A stretch of 64,000 bases of DNA from Desulfobulbaceae bacterium (GTDB taxonomy: Bacteria > Desulfobacterota > Desulfobulbia > Desulfobulbales > Desulfocapsaceae), in the NCBI GenBank assembly GCA_026988015.1, contig JALSMA010000055.1, positions 1 through 64,000 on the forward strand, read 5' to 3'. Under the pieces are notes generated by a model. The model did no database searches. It was not told where the DNA came from and was given only the letters and a program-made list of their open reading frames with translations. Below, piece after piece: positions 46,783 to 55,928 of this stretch. The translations under genes were made by a program, and so were the position numbers. Position 1 is the stretch's first letter. Each line of letters opens with the position of its first letter.

Positions 46783-47874
46783 TCAGGTTGTCTCTTCAGG
46801 ATCAGTGTATTTTTGAGCTATGTCTTTAAAGGTATCCTGAATTGCAGAAAAGGCATCTACCAGCAGTGGGTCAAAATGCTCACCTCTGCCTTTCATGATA
46901 ATGCTGACTGCTTTTTTATGGGGGAATGCAGGCTTGTAGACACGTTTTGAGATCAGTGCGTCATACACATCTGCAATGGCCATAAGTCGCCCTGAAAGCG
47001 GAATGTTTTCACCGGAAATCCCTTCAGGGTAACCCTGCCCATTCCATTTTTCATGATGACTGTAGGCAATCTCCCTGGCAAGGGTGAGGAACGTAGTGGT
47101 GTTTTTGCTGCCAAGTGCTATTTCTGATTTTACGATGGCATCACGACCATAAGTGGTGTGATTCTTCATCTCTTCAAACTCCTCTTCTGTTAGTTTACCA
47201 GGTTTCAAAAGGATTTTGTCGGCGATCCCAACCTTGCCGATGTCATGAAGGGGTGCAGATTTAAAAAGAAGATTAATTCTTGAGCGGTCAAGGTAATCCC
47301 AGTATTCTCTGCTGTGCATCAGATGTTCGGCGAGGGTTTTTACGTAATGTTGAGTGCGCATGATATGTTTTCCCGTTTCATTGTCACGGGTTTCAGCAAG
47401 AACAGCCATGCCGTAAATAGTTACTTCCTGGGTATGGACAATCTCCCGGGTTCGTTCCGCTGCTTTTTTCTCAAGTTCACGGTTCTGGTCGTAGAGAGCG
47501 AGGTGGGTCTGGACTCTGGCACGAACAATGGCCGGGCTGATGGGTTTGGTTATGTAATCAACCCCTCCAACTTCAAAGCCCTTGGCTTCATCCTCATTCT
47601 CGCCCATGGCAGTAACAAAAATAACCGGTATTTTTTTTGTGATAACGCTCTGTTTGAGGCGACTACACACTTCATATCCATTAAGTCCGGGCATCATGAT
47701 ATCGAGGAGTATAAGATCTGGTGGAGGCTGTTCCTGAGCCAGACGTAAGGCATCATGACCATTGGTGGCCACAAGGATATCGTATCTGTTTTGCAGGGAC
47801 TGCCCTAGCAGGCTGATATTAGCAGGTACATCGTCAACTATGAGAATTTTTTGTTTTGTGAGAGGGACGGCCAT
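46783..47874 (-). CDS. Response regulator with HD-GYP c-di-GMP phosphodiesterase domain
   Basis: A 363-residue RpfG-type protein. The receiver (about 9-125) has LIVDDV, acceptor Asp58 (LLDIMMPGLNG) and FVTAMG with DYITKPIS. A coiled linker leads to the HD-GYP domain with His210-Asp211 (PLHDIGKVGIAD), HHEKWNGQGYPEGI and IADVYDALIS, all intact. It should be an active c-di-GMP phosphodiesterase. GGAG lies nine bases before ATG. It is the first gene of the leftward signalling operon. It differs in sequence from the HD-GYP regulator at 5.9 kb though the layout is the same. Confidence 0.95.
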   Translation of the reverse strand: MAVPLTKQKILIVDDVPANISLLGQSLQNRYDILVATNGHDALRLAQEQPPPDLILLDIMMPGLNGYEVCSRLKQSVITKKIPVIFVTAMGENEDEAKGFEVGGVDYITKPISPAIVRARVQTHLALYDQNRELEKKAAERTREIVHTQEVTIYGMAVLAETRDNETGKHIMRTQHYVKTLAEHLMHSREYWDYLDRSRINLLFKSAPLHDIGKVGIADKILLKPGKLTEEEFEEMKNHTTYGRDAIVKSEIALGSKNTTTFLTLAREIAYSHHEKWNGQGYPEGISGENIPLSGRLMAIADVYDALISKRVYKPAFPHKKAVSIIMKGRGEHFDPLLVDAFSAIQDTFKDIAQKYTDPEETT

Positions 47875-48138
47875 CTATTTTCATCTCCAAAATTTAACTT
47901 TTTTATTAGTATGTACCTAAAACACTTATCGCAAGCATTCTGTTAACGTTATCAGCTCTTTTGGGAAAAGTGAAATATTATGTCCATCATTTTGTATTAT
48001 CTGGACAGAAAGGACTGCAAATGAAAAACCTGATGCTAAACCGTGTTTTCTGATGCCGCATCTCTTTTACAGGAATGTAATGAGCAGGCTAGAGGAAATG
48101 GAAAGTGCTGATGATTTGTTTTACAGTGGGCTGGATAT

Positions 48139-48945
48139 TCAGATCATGTAAACATCATAGCGACTGTTTTTCATTTTAATGGCATGGTTCGGTGAAATAT
48201 TGTTGAGTACAGGAGCTCCTTTTGGTCTTTTTACAACCACACGATTGCCTGCATATTCAAGGGCCATGTCGAGAAGTTTTGCTGCATCAAGGTCATCGCC
48301 GACAAGGAAGCGGATCATGCGCATTTCCAGTTTATTCAGCGCAGAACTGGAGCTATGGGGGTACATGGGATCTAGATAAATGGTATGGACAGTGGTGGTA
48401 TCTTTTATTATCTCTGCAGCGTCTCCTTCTGCAAGTGTCATCATCTTCTCAACAGGGAATGGAAGCGCCTGGGCTCGAATGGCACGTTCAAGGCCGTCCA
48501 GTAAAAGGGATGCCAGCATAGGGGAACGTTCGATCATATAAACCGTGCAGCCGAGGGAGCACAGTAAAAAGCTATCTTTTCCAAGCCCGGCTGTGGCGTC
48601 TATGATACTTGGTCGAAAGCCTGGCTTGATCCCTACCGCCCTGGCAATAGCTTGTTTAATCCCGCCACCGTGCTGTCTACGGTAGTTGAGCGCATCTGAG
48701 AGAAAATCCACATGAAGGTTTGAGGTTTTGTGGTGATTTCCGGCTTGTTTCAGTTGTATTTGTAGTCCTTTCTCCGTATATAGTAGGAGCGGATTGTATT
48801 TATGTCTCTCCTGTGCTTCGATGAGTTTTATCTGTAGCAATTCGGCAAGATGTACCGCCTTATTGGTGAGAATGGCTGACTGGCCGCTGTCTGCCGGAAT
48901 GGCTGTAACGGCAGTGTCGCTGCAAGTGCTGAATCTGTTTTTCAT
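48139..48945 (-). CDS. rsmJ: 16S rRNA (guanine1516-N2)-methyltransferase
   Basis: A 268-residue methyltransferase from ATG 48945; the frame is open upstream to 49071, but those 42 residues are not part of the family. Motifs: FLSDALNYRRQHGGG, the AdoMet-binding IIDATAGLGKDSFLLCSLG, VYMIERSPMLASLLLDGL, TIYLDPMYPHSSSSALNK and VVVKRPKGAPVL. The product modifies G1516 of 16S rRNA. It is divergent from kdsB. Confidence 0.9.
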   Translation of the reverse strand: MKNRFSTCSDTAVTAIPADSGQSAILTNKAVHLAELLQIKLIEAQERHKYNPLLLYTEKGLQIQLKQAGNHHKTSNLHVDFLSDALNYRRQHGGGIKQAIARAVGIKPGFRPSIIDATAGLGKDSFLLCSLGCTVYMIERSPMLASLLLDGLERAIRAQALPFPVEKMMTLAEGDAAEIIKDTTTVHTIYLDPMYPHSSSSALNKLEMRMIRFLVGDDLDAAKLLDMALEYAGNRVVVKRPKGAPVLNNISPNHAIKMKNSRYDVYMI

Positions 48946-49104
48946 GATACGGTAAAAATTCCTGTTAGAAATTGCAATGTACTGGATAAACAAATCCCTT
49001 TTTCGATTTTTACAGGGAATGAATGTATATAATGGACTGGCATTTGTCGGCCCAGCCAACGATGAACTCAAAACTATGTTAACAAATACTTAAAACAGAT
49101 CAAG

Positions 49105-49878
49105 ATGGAAACAGAAAAAGAGCAGAAGGTGGAAGTGGTGGCGATTATTCCGGCACGTTATCATTCCAATAGATTTGAGGGGAAACCGTTGGCGTTGATT
49201 AATGGAAAACCTATGATACAACACGTGGTTGAGAGAGCACAGACAGTACCATTGTTAAGCAGGGTTGTCGTTGCCACCGATGATCAGAGGATTGCTGACT
49301 GTGTGGCTCAGTTTGACGGTGAGGTTGTTATCACTAGGAGTGATCATGTGTCTGGATCAGACAGACTTGCAGAAGCTGCCGAGCTGCTTGATATTTCAGA
49401 GTATGATGTGGTTGTCAATATCCAGGGCGACCAGCCGCTGTTTGATGCAGAGGTTATTGAGCAGGTTGCGGGACCGTTAATTCATGACCCTTCACTTCCC
49501 ATGGCCACATTGATCTATAAGATTGTACGGCCAGAGGAAATTGATGATCCTAACCATGTCAAGACTGTATTTGATCATGAAAACAATGCTCTCTATTTCT
49601 CCAGGTCACCGGTACCCTTTCAACGAAACCCCGAGGAAGAGCAATCACCAACATATTATAAGCATCTTGGATTTTATGCATACCGAAAGGGCTTTTTGCT
49701 CACTTTTGTGGCCCTTCCTGAAGGGGAGTGGGAGCGTTTTGAAAAACTTGAACAATTGCGGGCTCTGGAGTACGGCTACAGAATTAAGGTTGTACTCACA
49801 GAGCATGATTCCATCGAAGTGGACACTCCTGAAGATTTGAAAAGAGTTGAAGAATTTATTATAAGCAAAAACAAATAA
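49105..49878 (+). CDS. kdsB: 3-deoxy-manno-octulosonate cytidylyltransferase
   Basis: A 257-residue enzyme that couples CTP to Kdo, giving CMP-Kdo for lipopolysaccharide core synthesis. Motifs: AIIPARYHSNRFEGKPLALI, VVVATDDQRIADCVAQF, ITRSDHVSGSDRLAEAAELL, VNIQGDQPLFDAEVI, YKHLGFYAYRKGFL and EHDSIEVDTPEDL. It implies a Gram-negative envelope. It is followed by mdh after 48 bases. The ribosome site is weak. Confidence 0.95.
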   Translation: METEKEQKVEVVAIIPARYHSNRFEGKPLALINGKPMIQHVVERAQTVPLLSRVVVATDDQRIADCVAQFDGEVVITRSDHVSGSDRLAEAAELLDISEYDVVVNIQGDQPLFDAEVIEQVAGPLIHDPSLPMATLIYKIVRPEEIDDPNHVKTVFDHENNALYFSRSPVPFQRNPEEEQSPTYYKHLGFYAYRKGFLLTFVALPEGEWERFEKLEQLRALEYGYRIKVVLTEHDSIEVDTPEDLKRVEEFIISKNK

Positions 49879-49926
49879 TCCTGGTTCCGTGCGGGATAGA
49901 AAAAGTCAACTGAAAAAGGATATGAA

Positions 49927-50853
49927 ATGAGAAAGAAAATTACAATTATCGGTGCTGGTAATGTGGGTGCTACTGCTGCTCACTGGGCTGCTGCAAAAAA
50001 TCTTGGTGATATCGTACTGCTTGATGTGGCCGAAGGAATTCCACAGGGTAAAGCACTTGACCTGTCACAGTCCGGCCCGGTTGAGGGATTTTATTTTAAG
50101 GTAACAGGTAGTAACGACTATGCGGATACAGCTGATTCTGATGTGGTAATCATCTCAGCAGGGCTTGCCCGGAAGCCTGGGATGTCCAGAGATGATCTTC
50201 TTACCAAAAATGTTGCTATTGTAAAATCCTGTGCTGAGGAGGCAGTTAAACACTCACCCGATTGTGTACTTATAGTGGTAACCAATCCCATTGATGCCAT
50301 GGTTCATACTGCTCTCAAAGTGACAGGGCATCCCAAGCAAAAGGTTATCGGTATGGCTGGCGTTCTTGATTCTGCACGCTATCGCACATTTCTCGCCGAG
50401 GCTATCGGGGTGGCATCTAAAGATGTGAATGCCCTGGTACTTGGCATCCATGGTGATAGAATGATGCCCATGGTTCGCCTTGCAAATGTTGCCGGTGTCC
50501 CCATCACCGATCTTCTGTCAACTGAAGAGATCGATGCCATTGTTCACAGGACGCAGACTGGTGGGCTTGAAATTGTAAATCACCTGAAAACCGGTTCTGC
50601 ATTTTACACTCCCGGGCTCGCTGCTGTAGAGATGGCTGAGGCTGTTCTTACCGACTCCAAGCGTGTGCTGCCATGTGCTGCTTACCTGGAAGGTGAATTT
50701 GGAGTTTCCGGTTATTTTCTTGGAGTTCCTGTTGTAATTGGTGAGCAGGGTGTGGAAAAAATTCTTGAGTTTGAACTTACCGATGAAGAAAAAGAAGCCC
50801 TGCAACTTTCTGTTAAGGCTGTTGCGGGCCAGATGGAAGCAACAGGCTTATAA
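49927..50853 (+). CDS. mdh: Malate dehydrogenase (lactate-dehydrogenase-like type)
   Basis: A 308-residue NAD-dependent enzyme interconverting malate and oxaloacetate. The Rossmann motif is IIGAGNVGATAAHWAAAKN, NAD-selective Asp in IVLLDVAEGIPQGKALDL. The substrate loop ISAGLARKPGMSRDDLL has the Arg pair typical of malate rather than lactate dehydrogenases; the catalytic base is in LGIHGDRMMPMV. TLD-type IVVTNPIDAM is present. AAGG precedes ATG by about seven bases. It shares a strand with kdsB and the CofD-like gene. Confidence 0.95.
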   Translation: MRKKITIIGAGNVGATAAHWAAAKNLGDIVLLDVAEGIPQGKALDLSQSGPVEGFYFKVTGSNDYADTADSDVVIISAGLARKPGMSRDDLLTKNVAIVKSCAEEAVKHSPDCVLIVVTNPIDAMVHTALKVTGHPKQKVIGMAGVLDSARYRTFLAEAIGVASKDVNALVLGIHGDRMMPMVRLANVAGVPITDLLSTEEIDAIVHRTQTGGLEIVNHLKTGSAFYTPGLAAVEMAEAVLTDSKRVLPCAAYLEGEFGVSGYFLGVPVVIGEQGVEKILEFELTDEEKEALQLSVKAVAGQMEATGL

Positions 50854-50865
50854 GAGCGTTGAACA

Positions 50866-53187
50866 TTGAAAGAGGATAAAAACAGGAGCTCAGCTCTTTC
50901 TGGAGTTGCAGCAGGTCTAAAACGTATTGACAGAAAGGCTCTATCACCACTGGATCTTCTGCCTCACACGGATATTGATGAAAAACTGGTGGAACTGGTA
51001 CTGAGTGGTGTACCTGACGGAGTACCACCTGAAACGGCAGCTGAGCTTGAGCAGATACGTGGTGAGCTTACCCGGGAGACGGTAAGTGACCTTAATGTTA
51101 TCGTTTTTGGGGGAGGGACGGGACTTTCAACCATTATTGGCGGAGACAGTCGTGCCAAATCCTGGGTGAAAGATCCTTTTGCCGGGTTGAAGTGTCTTTT
51201 TCCAAAAACCAGATCCATCATCTGTATAACCGATGACGGCGGATCAACGGGTGAGCTGCTTAAAGACTTTCCCCTTATTGCTCTTGGTGATATTCGTCAT
51301 GTCCTCCTTTCTTCTATTCAGTCGGCAAAGCTTCAAGAATTATATGGTCTGTCGGAGAGACAGTCAGCGAGATGTGTCAGGGTACTTGCGAAAATATTCA
51401 ATTATCGATTTGTTTCCGAACCTTTTAGCAGCAGACAGCTCCTGAAAGATTGTGGTCTTGATCAAAGTGGAAAAGATCTGCCGGATCTTGTTCGAAGAAT
51501 GCTTAAGCGTATAATTGAAAATCTTTTTGTTGATAAAAGGCTTCTGATAACCCTGAAAAGACCCCACTGTCTTGGCAATCTTATCCTTGTGTCCTCGATT
51601 TATGAGCAGATTCCAACCCGGTACAGTAATGAAAAACTGCTCACCGAGCCGGATCTTATCCGGCAGAACCTCCATCGGGGGATCGGAGCACTCTGTGTAA
51701 TTCTTGGTGCAGATGAAGAGGCTGTCATTCCCTGTACCTGCGTTCCAGCAGAACTCAGCCTGCGCTACAGTAACGGGGTTCAAGTAACAGGCGAGCATAA
51801 ATCTGGAGATGCCAGACGAGGCTATCCTGTGGATAGTGTCCATATTAACTTCTGCAAAGAACCGGAGGTGAGTGACGAAGTACTGGCTTTGATTGATGCC
51901 GCAGATATCATGATTATGGCGCCAGGGAGCCTGTACAGTTCACTTATCCCCATTTTTCAAGTTCCAGGAATCGCTGAAGCTGTAAAAAAGAACAGCCATG
52001 CGTTGAAAATCCTTGTTTCCAACCTGTGGGTTCAGGCAGGTGAAACCGATCATAGTATATCGGAACCTGACCGTAAATTTCATCTTTCAGACCTGTTAAA
52101 GGCCTATGAACGGAATATCCCTGGAGGGACTGCAGGATTGTTCAGCAAGGTACTCTGCCTTTCTTTTAAAGATGTTCCGGCGACCATTATCCAAAATTAT
52201 GCGGTGGAGGGTAAAATCCCTATATATCTTGACCGGTACGAGGTGAGGCAGCAGGGAATATTCCCTCTGGAGTGTGGCATCTATTCAACAGGTGCCTTGA
52301 GAGAGCAAGGGGTGATAAGGCATGATCCCAAACAGTTTTCTATCGTTATCCGAACATTATGGTCAATTTATGCCAGTGGCCGTGAGGGCTGTGAGCCAGT
52401 TAAAAAGAAATCCTGCCAGGTTGATCATGGGAGTAAATATATTACTTCAATGGAAATTCCCTGCCTCAGATACCGAAAAATCCAGGAATATCTTGCAGGG
52501 ATAAGCATTGAGCTTGAAGGTGTATCACAGGAGAGGACTGATGAGATACGGGAAACATTAGAAAACATTCTCTGGAACCATAAGGATATCCCACTAGATC
52601 ACCTGCAATTTGTAAAGGGTATTCAGTGTATTGCCACCAGGCACTGGAAACGTAACCAGAACTGGGATAAGGTCTTTTCCTTCTATGATCCCAACGACTC
52701 GCTGTTAAAGATACGCCAGGATCAATTTAATTCTGTTAGCAGGCTTGAAGTTGCATTTCTGGTAGCGTTAGGTCAGGGGTTGTTGGGGGATTATGCTGCC
52801 CGAAAAGTGATTAATCCGGTGGGTTCAGGGGATATCTCACTCGGTAAATCCTATCACCTCCACCTCAAACCGATTGCAGAGAGAAACTGTTATTTCAAAC
52901 CAGATGATCTTGCAATCTACTTAAGACTTGCCAGAATGGTTCCGGATCCCACAGATGAAAATCATTTTACCCGGCTTGTAAATGGTGATGAAGGGTTCAC
53001 CCCACCTGGTCTACTCATGGGGCTGACTTATGCCTGGTATCTTGATAACCGTTTTGCCTCTCATATTGAGTATAAGATGGCGGTCCTGAAGATAGATCAT
53101 TCTGATCTTATCCCTGAACAGGTTCGCATGAAGAGCAGAAGGGAGAAGTTGACAGTTTTTTTCAGAGAAGTAGTTTTTGGCCACTGA
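50866..53187 (+). CDS. Long CofD/YvcK-like protein
   Basis: A 773-residue protein starting at TTG 50866 (no ATG nearby; no convincing ribosome site), 12 bases after mdh. Residues from about 75 to 400 form the CofD/YvcK fold: NVIVFGGGTGLSTIIGGDS, CITDDGGSTGELLKDFPLIALGDIRHVLLSS, LGNLILVSSIYEQ, VHINFCKEP and IMAPGSLYSSLIPIF. CofD transfers a phospholactyl group to F420 precursors, while YvcK binds UDP-sugars and affects cell shape and carbon use. Residues 400-773 are an extra region rich in aromatic and charged residues that I do not recognise. A role in nucleotide-sugar sensing is inference. Confidence 0.83.
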   Translation: MKEDKNRSSALSGVAAGLKRIDRKALSPLDLLPHTDIDEKLVELVLSGVPDGVPPETAAELEQIRGELTRETVSDLNVIVFGGGTGLSTIIGGDSRAKSWVKDPFAGLKCLFPKTRSIICITDDGGSTGELLKDFPLIALGDIRHVLLSSIQSAKLQELYGLSERQSARCVRVLAKIFNYRFVSEPFSSRQLLKDCGLDQSGKDLPDLVRRMLKRIIENLFVDKRLLITLKRPHCLGNLILVSSIYEQIPTRYSNEKLLTEPDLIRQNLHRGIGALCVILGADEEAVIPCTCVPAELSLRYSNGVQVTGEHKSGDARRGYPVDSVHINFCKEPEVSDEVLALIDAADIMIMAPGSLYSSLIPIFQVPGIAEAVKKNSHALKILVSNLWVQAGETDHSISEPDRKFHLSDLLKAYERNIPGGTAGLFSKVLCLSFKDVPATIIQNYAVEGKIPIYLDRYEVRQQGIFPLECGIYSTGALREQGVIRHDPKQFSIVIRTLWSIYASGREGCEPVKKKSCQVDHGSKYITSMEIPCLRYRKIQEYLAGISIELEGVSQERTDEIRETLENILWNHKDIPLDHLQFVKGIQCIATRHWKRNQNWDKVFSFYDPNDSLLKIRQDQFNSVSRLEVAFLVALGQGLLGDYAARKVINPVGSGDISLGKSYHLHLKPIAERNCYFKPDDLAIYLRLARMVPDPTDENHFTRLVNGDEGFTPPGLLMGLTYAWYLDNRFASHIEYKMAVLKIDHSDLIPEQVRMKSRREKLTVFFREVVFGH

Positions 53188-53219
53188 AAACCATTTCATA
53201 TATCTGCAGCCATGCCTGC

Positions 53220-54374
53220 TTACTCCTTGCCAAGGCATCCACGTCCATTATAAACAGCAACTCCGTTTTTTAGTGTCAGCATTACTTTTGGAACATAGCT
53301 ATCGTCAATAGCAATGATATCCGCCCGTTTTCCTACCCTTATTTCACCCCTGTCGTCCAGGCCAGCAAGTGCTGCCGGGTTGGATGTCACCAGGTCAAAT
53401 CCACACTCAAGCGGGATATTGAGAACATCCTGCATCACATAGGGGGCCTGCAGCATTGAACTCGGGTGGTAGTCTGAACAGAGAAAATCACATACTTCAT
53501 TCTTAACCAGATCCCTTGCAGAGACATTACCACTCTGACTCTTGCCTCTGACAACATTTGGTGCTCCCATTCCTGTTGCTATGTTTTTTTCTTTTGCATA
53601 GGTTGCAACTTCAACATCCAGTGGAAATTCGGAAACTTTGATACCCATTTCAGACACCATGTCTATCTTCTCTCTACTGTCGTCATCATGAGAAAGTGAA
53701 ATTATATCTCGTTTCATTACAAAATCCAGCAGGTCTTTGAGGATGTCATGAGACTTGTATTTATCCTTCTGTTTCTGAATGATTATCATATCAGCTTCAT
53801 GGTCAGACAAATCATATACCGGGAGATGGAACTGTTTCCATTTCGCTATGGATTGGAACTGCCCCTGTCCTGGAGTGTGATCCATGATAGAGAGAAGGTG
53901 AATGTGATTTTCTGTGATCAGTTCCTTGATGGTGTTCACAGAGTCAAAAGAGGTCAGCTCGTAACGCGCATGAATAAGATTGTCCGCCCCCAGGAGCGTC
54001 TGGTTGTCTGAACTGATCTGGCGGATAATTCCGGCAGCTGTTTCAGTTGCACGATTTTTAGACAGGGATTCATCGTTGAATGCCACAGCATGAAACATGG
54101 TTGTTATTCCTGACATGGTGAGCTTCTTGTCAAGTTCAATGATACTTGAGTGAATTGGGAAGTTCGCTCCAGGGCGCGGCTCGATCTCTTTTTCAATGGC
54201 ATCAGAATGGAGGTCAACAAATCCTGGAACGATGAGCAGGTCACCTAAGTCATGGCCACTGTTAATGGTTTTGTAGGGGTGAATAGCCGCTATGGAATCG
54301 TTGTGGATAACGATATCTGCAGGTGCAATTGTCCCTTTACTGAGGACACGGGTGGAGCGTAATACAAAGTGCAT
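53220..54374 (-). CDS. phnM: Alpha-D-ribose 1-methylphosphonate 5-triphosphate diphosphatase
   Basis: A 384-residue amidohydrolase that removes pyrophosphate from ribose 1-methylphosphonate 5-triphosphate in the C-P lyase pathway. Metal motifs FVDLHSDAIEKEIEPRPG, HLLSIMDHTPGQGQ, LSHDDDS and DFLCSDYHPSSMLQAP are present. Full length for the family. It is the last gene of the phn operon, three bases after phnL. No terminator is visible before the convergent CofD-like gene. Confidence 0.95.
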   Translation of the reverse strand: MHFVLRSTRVLSKGTIAPADIVIHNDSIAAIHPYKTINSGHDLGDLLIVPGFVDLHSDAIEKEIEPRPGANFPIHSSIIELDKKLTMSGITTMFHAVAFNDESLSKNRATETAAGIIRQISSDNQTLLGADNLIHARYELTSFDSVNTIKELITENHIHLLSIMDHTPGQGQFQSIAKWKQFHLPVYDLSDHEADMIIIQKQKDKYKSHDILKDLLDFVMKRDIISLSHDDDSREKIDMVSEMGIKVSEFPLDVEVATYAKEKNIATGMGAPNVVRGKSQSGNVSARDLVKNEVCDFLCSDYHPSSMLQAPYVMQDVLNIPLECGFDLVTSNPAALAGLDDRGEIRVGKRADIIAIDDSYVPKVMLTLKNGVAVYNGRGCLGKE

Positions 54375-54377
54375 TTT

Positions 54378-55064
54378 TTAAATCTCCCTGTTTATGGTAT
54401 AGACCTTATCAGCAACTCTCTCAGTTTTACGTTTATCATGAAAAATACCTATCATTGCTATTCCCTTTTCTTTGAGTTCAAGGAGCAGATCCAGTACCCG
54501 GTTTGAGCTATCTTCATCAAGTGATGCTGTCGGTTCGTCAAGGAGCAGTAGGTCTCTTGGGGCGATGACACCGCGGGCAATATTTATACGCTGCTGTTCT
54601 CCCCCTGAAAAGGTGAGAGGGGAGAGGTGAAAAAGTTCCTCTCTGATATTGAGGGAGTCAAGAAGTTGAGAAGCGGTTTCCCTGGCGTTCTTTTCGTATT
54701 CACCGCGTTCTATCAGGGGTGATGCAACACTCTGCAGGGCAGTGATTCGCGGCAAAATTTTTAAAAACTGGGTCACAAAGCCAATTTCTTTTTTTCTCAG
54801 CTCCAGGATACTGTTTTCACAACATGTCGTAAGGTCCACGATGGAGCCATCCTTACGATGGAGATGAATCGTTCCTGAACTGGAAAGATATGTCCTGTAG
54901 ATGGCTTTTAAAATGGATGATTTGCCGGTGCCACTGGGGCCTGTGAGTGCGAGAAGTTCTCCATCTGCAACTGTAAAACTGACATCGGAGAATCCTGTCA
55001 CTGTTATACCATCTCTGTTGTGGAGGGTGAACTGCTTTGCCAGGTGATTTACGGTGAGTTTCAT
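54378..55064 (-). CDS. phnL: C-P lyase subunit, ABC-type ATPase PhnL
   Basis: A 228-residue ABC ATPase-like subunit without a membrane partner. Walker A is GPSGTGKSSIL near residue 40, the signature LTFSGGEQQRINIARGV, Walker B LLLDEPTASLDE and switch FHDKR. It is thought to associate with the PhnGHIJ core complex and be required for conversion of phosphonate to the ribose-triphosphate form. phnK ends 27 bases upstream. Confidence 0.95.
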   Translation of the reverse strand: MKLTVNHLAKQFTLHNRDGITVTGFSDVSFTVADGELLALTGPSGTGKSSILKAIYRTYLSSSGTIHLHRKDGSIVDLTTCCENSILELRKKEIGFVTQFLKILPRITALQSVASPLIERGEYEKNARETASQLLDSLNIREELFHLSPLTFSGGEQQRINIARGVIAPRDLLLLDEPTASLDEDSSNRVLDLLLELKEKGIAMIGIFHDKRKTERVADKVYTINREI

Positions 55065-55091
55065 AATGATTTTCTGCTCAGAGATGTATTT

Positions 55092-55928
55092 CTAAAGGAT
55101 ACTCGAAACAAGGAGTTGAGTGTATGGATGTTGTGGGTCTTCCAGGATCTGATCTGTTAGGCCGTATTCGACAAGGCTGCCATGTTTCATGACCATCGTC
55201 ACATCTGTGAGGTGATTGATAACCCCAAGATCGTGGGATACTACGATCATTGCAAAGGACATTTCCTGTTGCAGCTCCCGGATCAGATCAAGAAGTTTTG
55301 CCTGAACAGAGAGGTCAAGTCCTGTGGTGGGTTCATCAAGGAGGAGAAGTTTTGGTGAACTGGAAAGGGCCTTTGCTATCTGTATTCTTTGCTGCTGGCC
55401 ACCGGAAAAGGCATCCGGATAGTCATCAACACGACTGTCAGGCAGTTCCAGTCTCTTCAGTAATCGAATAACCCTTTCTCGGATAACCTTATATCTGCGT
55501 TCACCAGAACCAATGATCTTTTCGGCCACATTTCCTCCGGCAGAAAAGAGGTAATTGAGTCCTAGAGTTGGACTCTGGTAGATCATAGACATCTCAATGT
55601 TTCTCAAAAAAGATCGTTCGGTTGTGGTGCAGTCGAGTAGATCAAATCCGGTATCCTGGGTTGTTGAGAGACCGTTATAAATAATCTGGCCACTGTTGGC
55701 CTTAATGTCCTGGTAGATGAGTTGCAGTAAGGTTGATTTGCCACTTCCTGATTCACCTACAATACCAAGCACCTCGTTTCCTTTAAGGGAGAAGTTGACA
55801 CGGTTTATGGCTATAACAGATTTGCAGCGAGGGCAGATTGTCGTGTTTTGCTCGACTCCGGTGAGGAGGAGACAGTCGGCACAGAACTGACCGTATACTT
55901 TGGTCAGTTCTTTAACGTTCAATAGCAT
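55092..55928 (-). CDS. phnK: C-P lyase subunit, ABC-type ATPase PhnK, with zinc-ribbon-like insert
   Basis: A 278-residue ABC ATPase from ATG 55928 behind AAGGAAG, overlapping phnJ by 17 bases; the open frame extends to 56066 but this lies inside phnJ. Walker A is GESGSGKSTLLQ, signature DAFSGGQQQRIQIAKAL, Walker B LLLLDEPTTGLDLSVQ and the family end HPYTQLLVSSIL. Compared with E. coli PhnK (252) an insert near the N-terminus holds Cys16, Cys19, Cys32 and Cys35 in two CxxC pairs. That could bind zinc. PhnK binds the PhnJ subunit of the core complex. Confidence 0.94.
   Translation of the reverse strand: MLLNVKELTKVYGQFCADCLLLTGVEQNTTICPRCKSVIAINRVNFSLKGNEVLGIVGESGSGKSTLLQLIYQDIKANSGQIIYNGLSTTQDTGFDLLDCTTTERSFLRNIEMSMIYQSPTLGLNYLFSAGGNVAEKIIGSGERRYKVIRERVIRLLKRLELPDSRVDDYPDAFSGGQQQRIQIAKALSSSPKLLLLDEPTTGLDLSVQAKLLDLIRELQQEMSFAMIVVSHDLGVINHLTDVTMVMKHGSLVEYGLTDQILEDPQHPYTQLLVSSIL

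Noticed and set aside
43-48005. Search by eye for tRNA genes, CRISPR repeats and c-di-GMP or TPP riboswitches
   Set aside because: No cloverleaf with a 3' CCA, no spaced direct repeats and no conserved riboswitch core was seen; a covariance-model search would be needed to exclude them.
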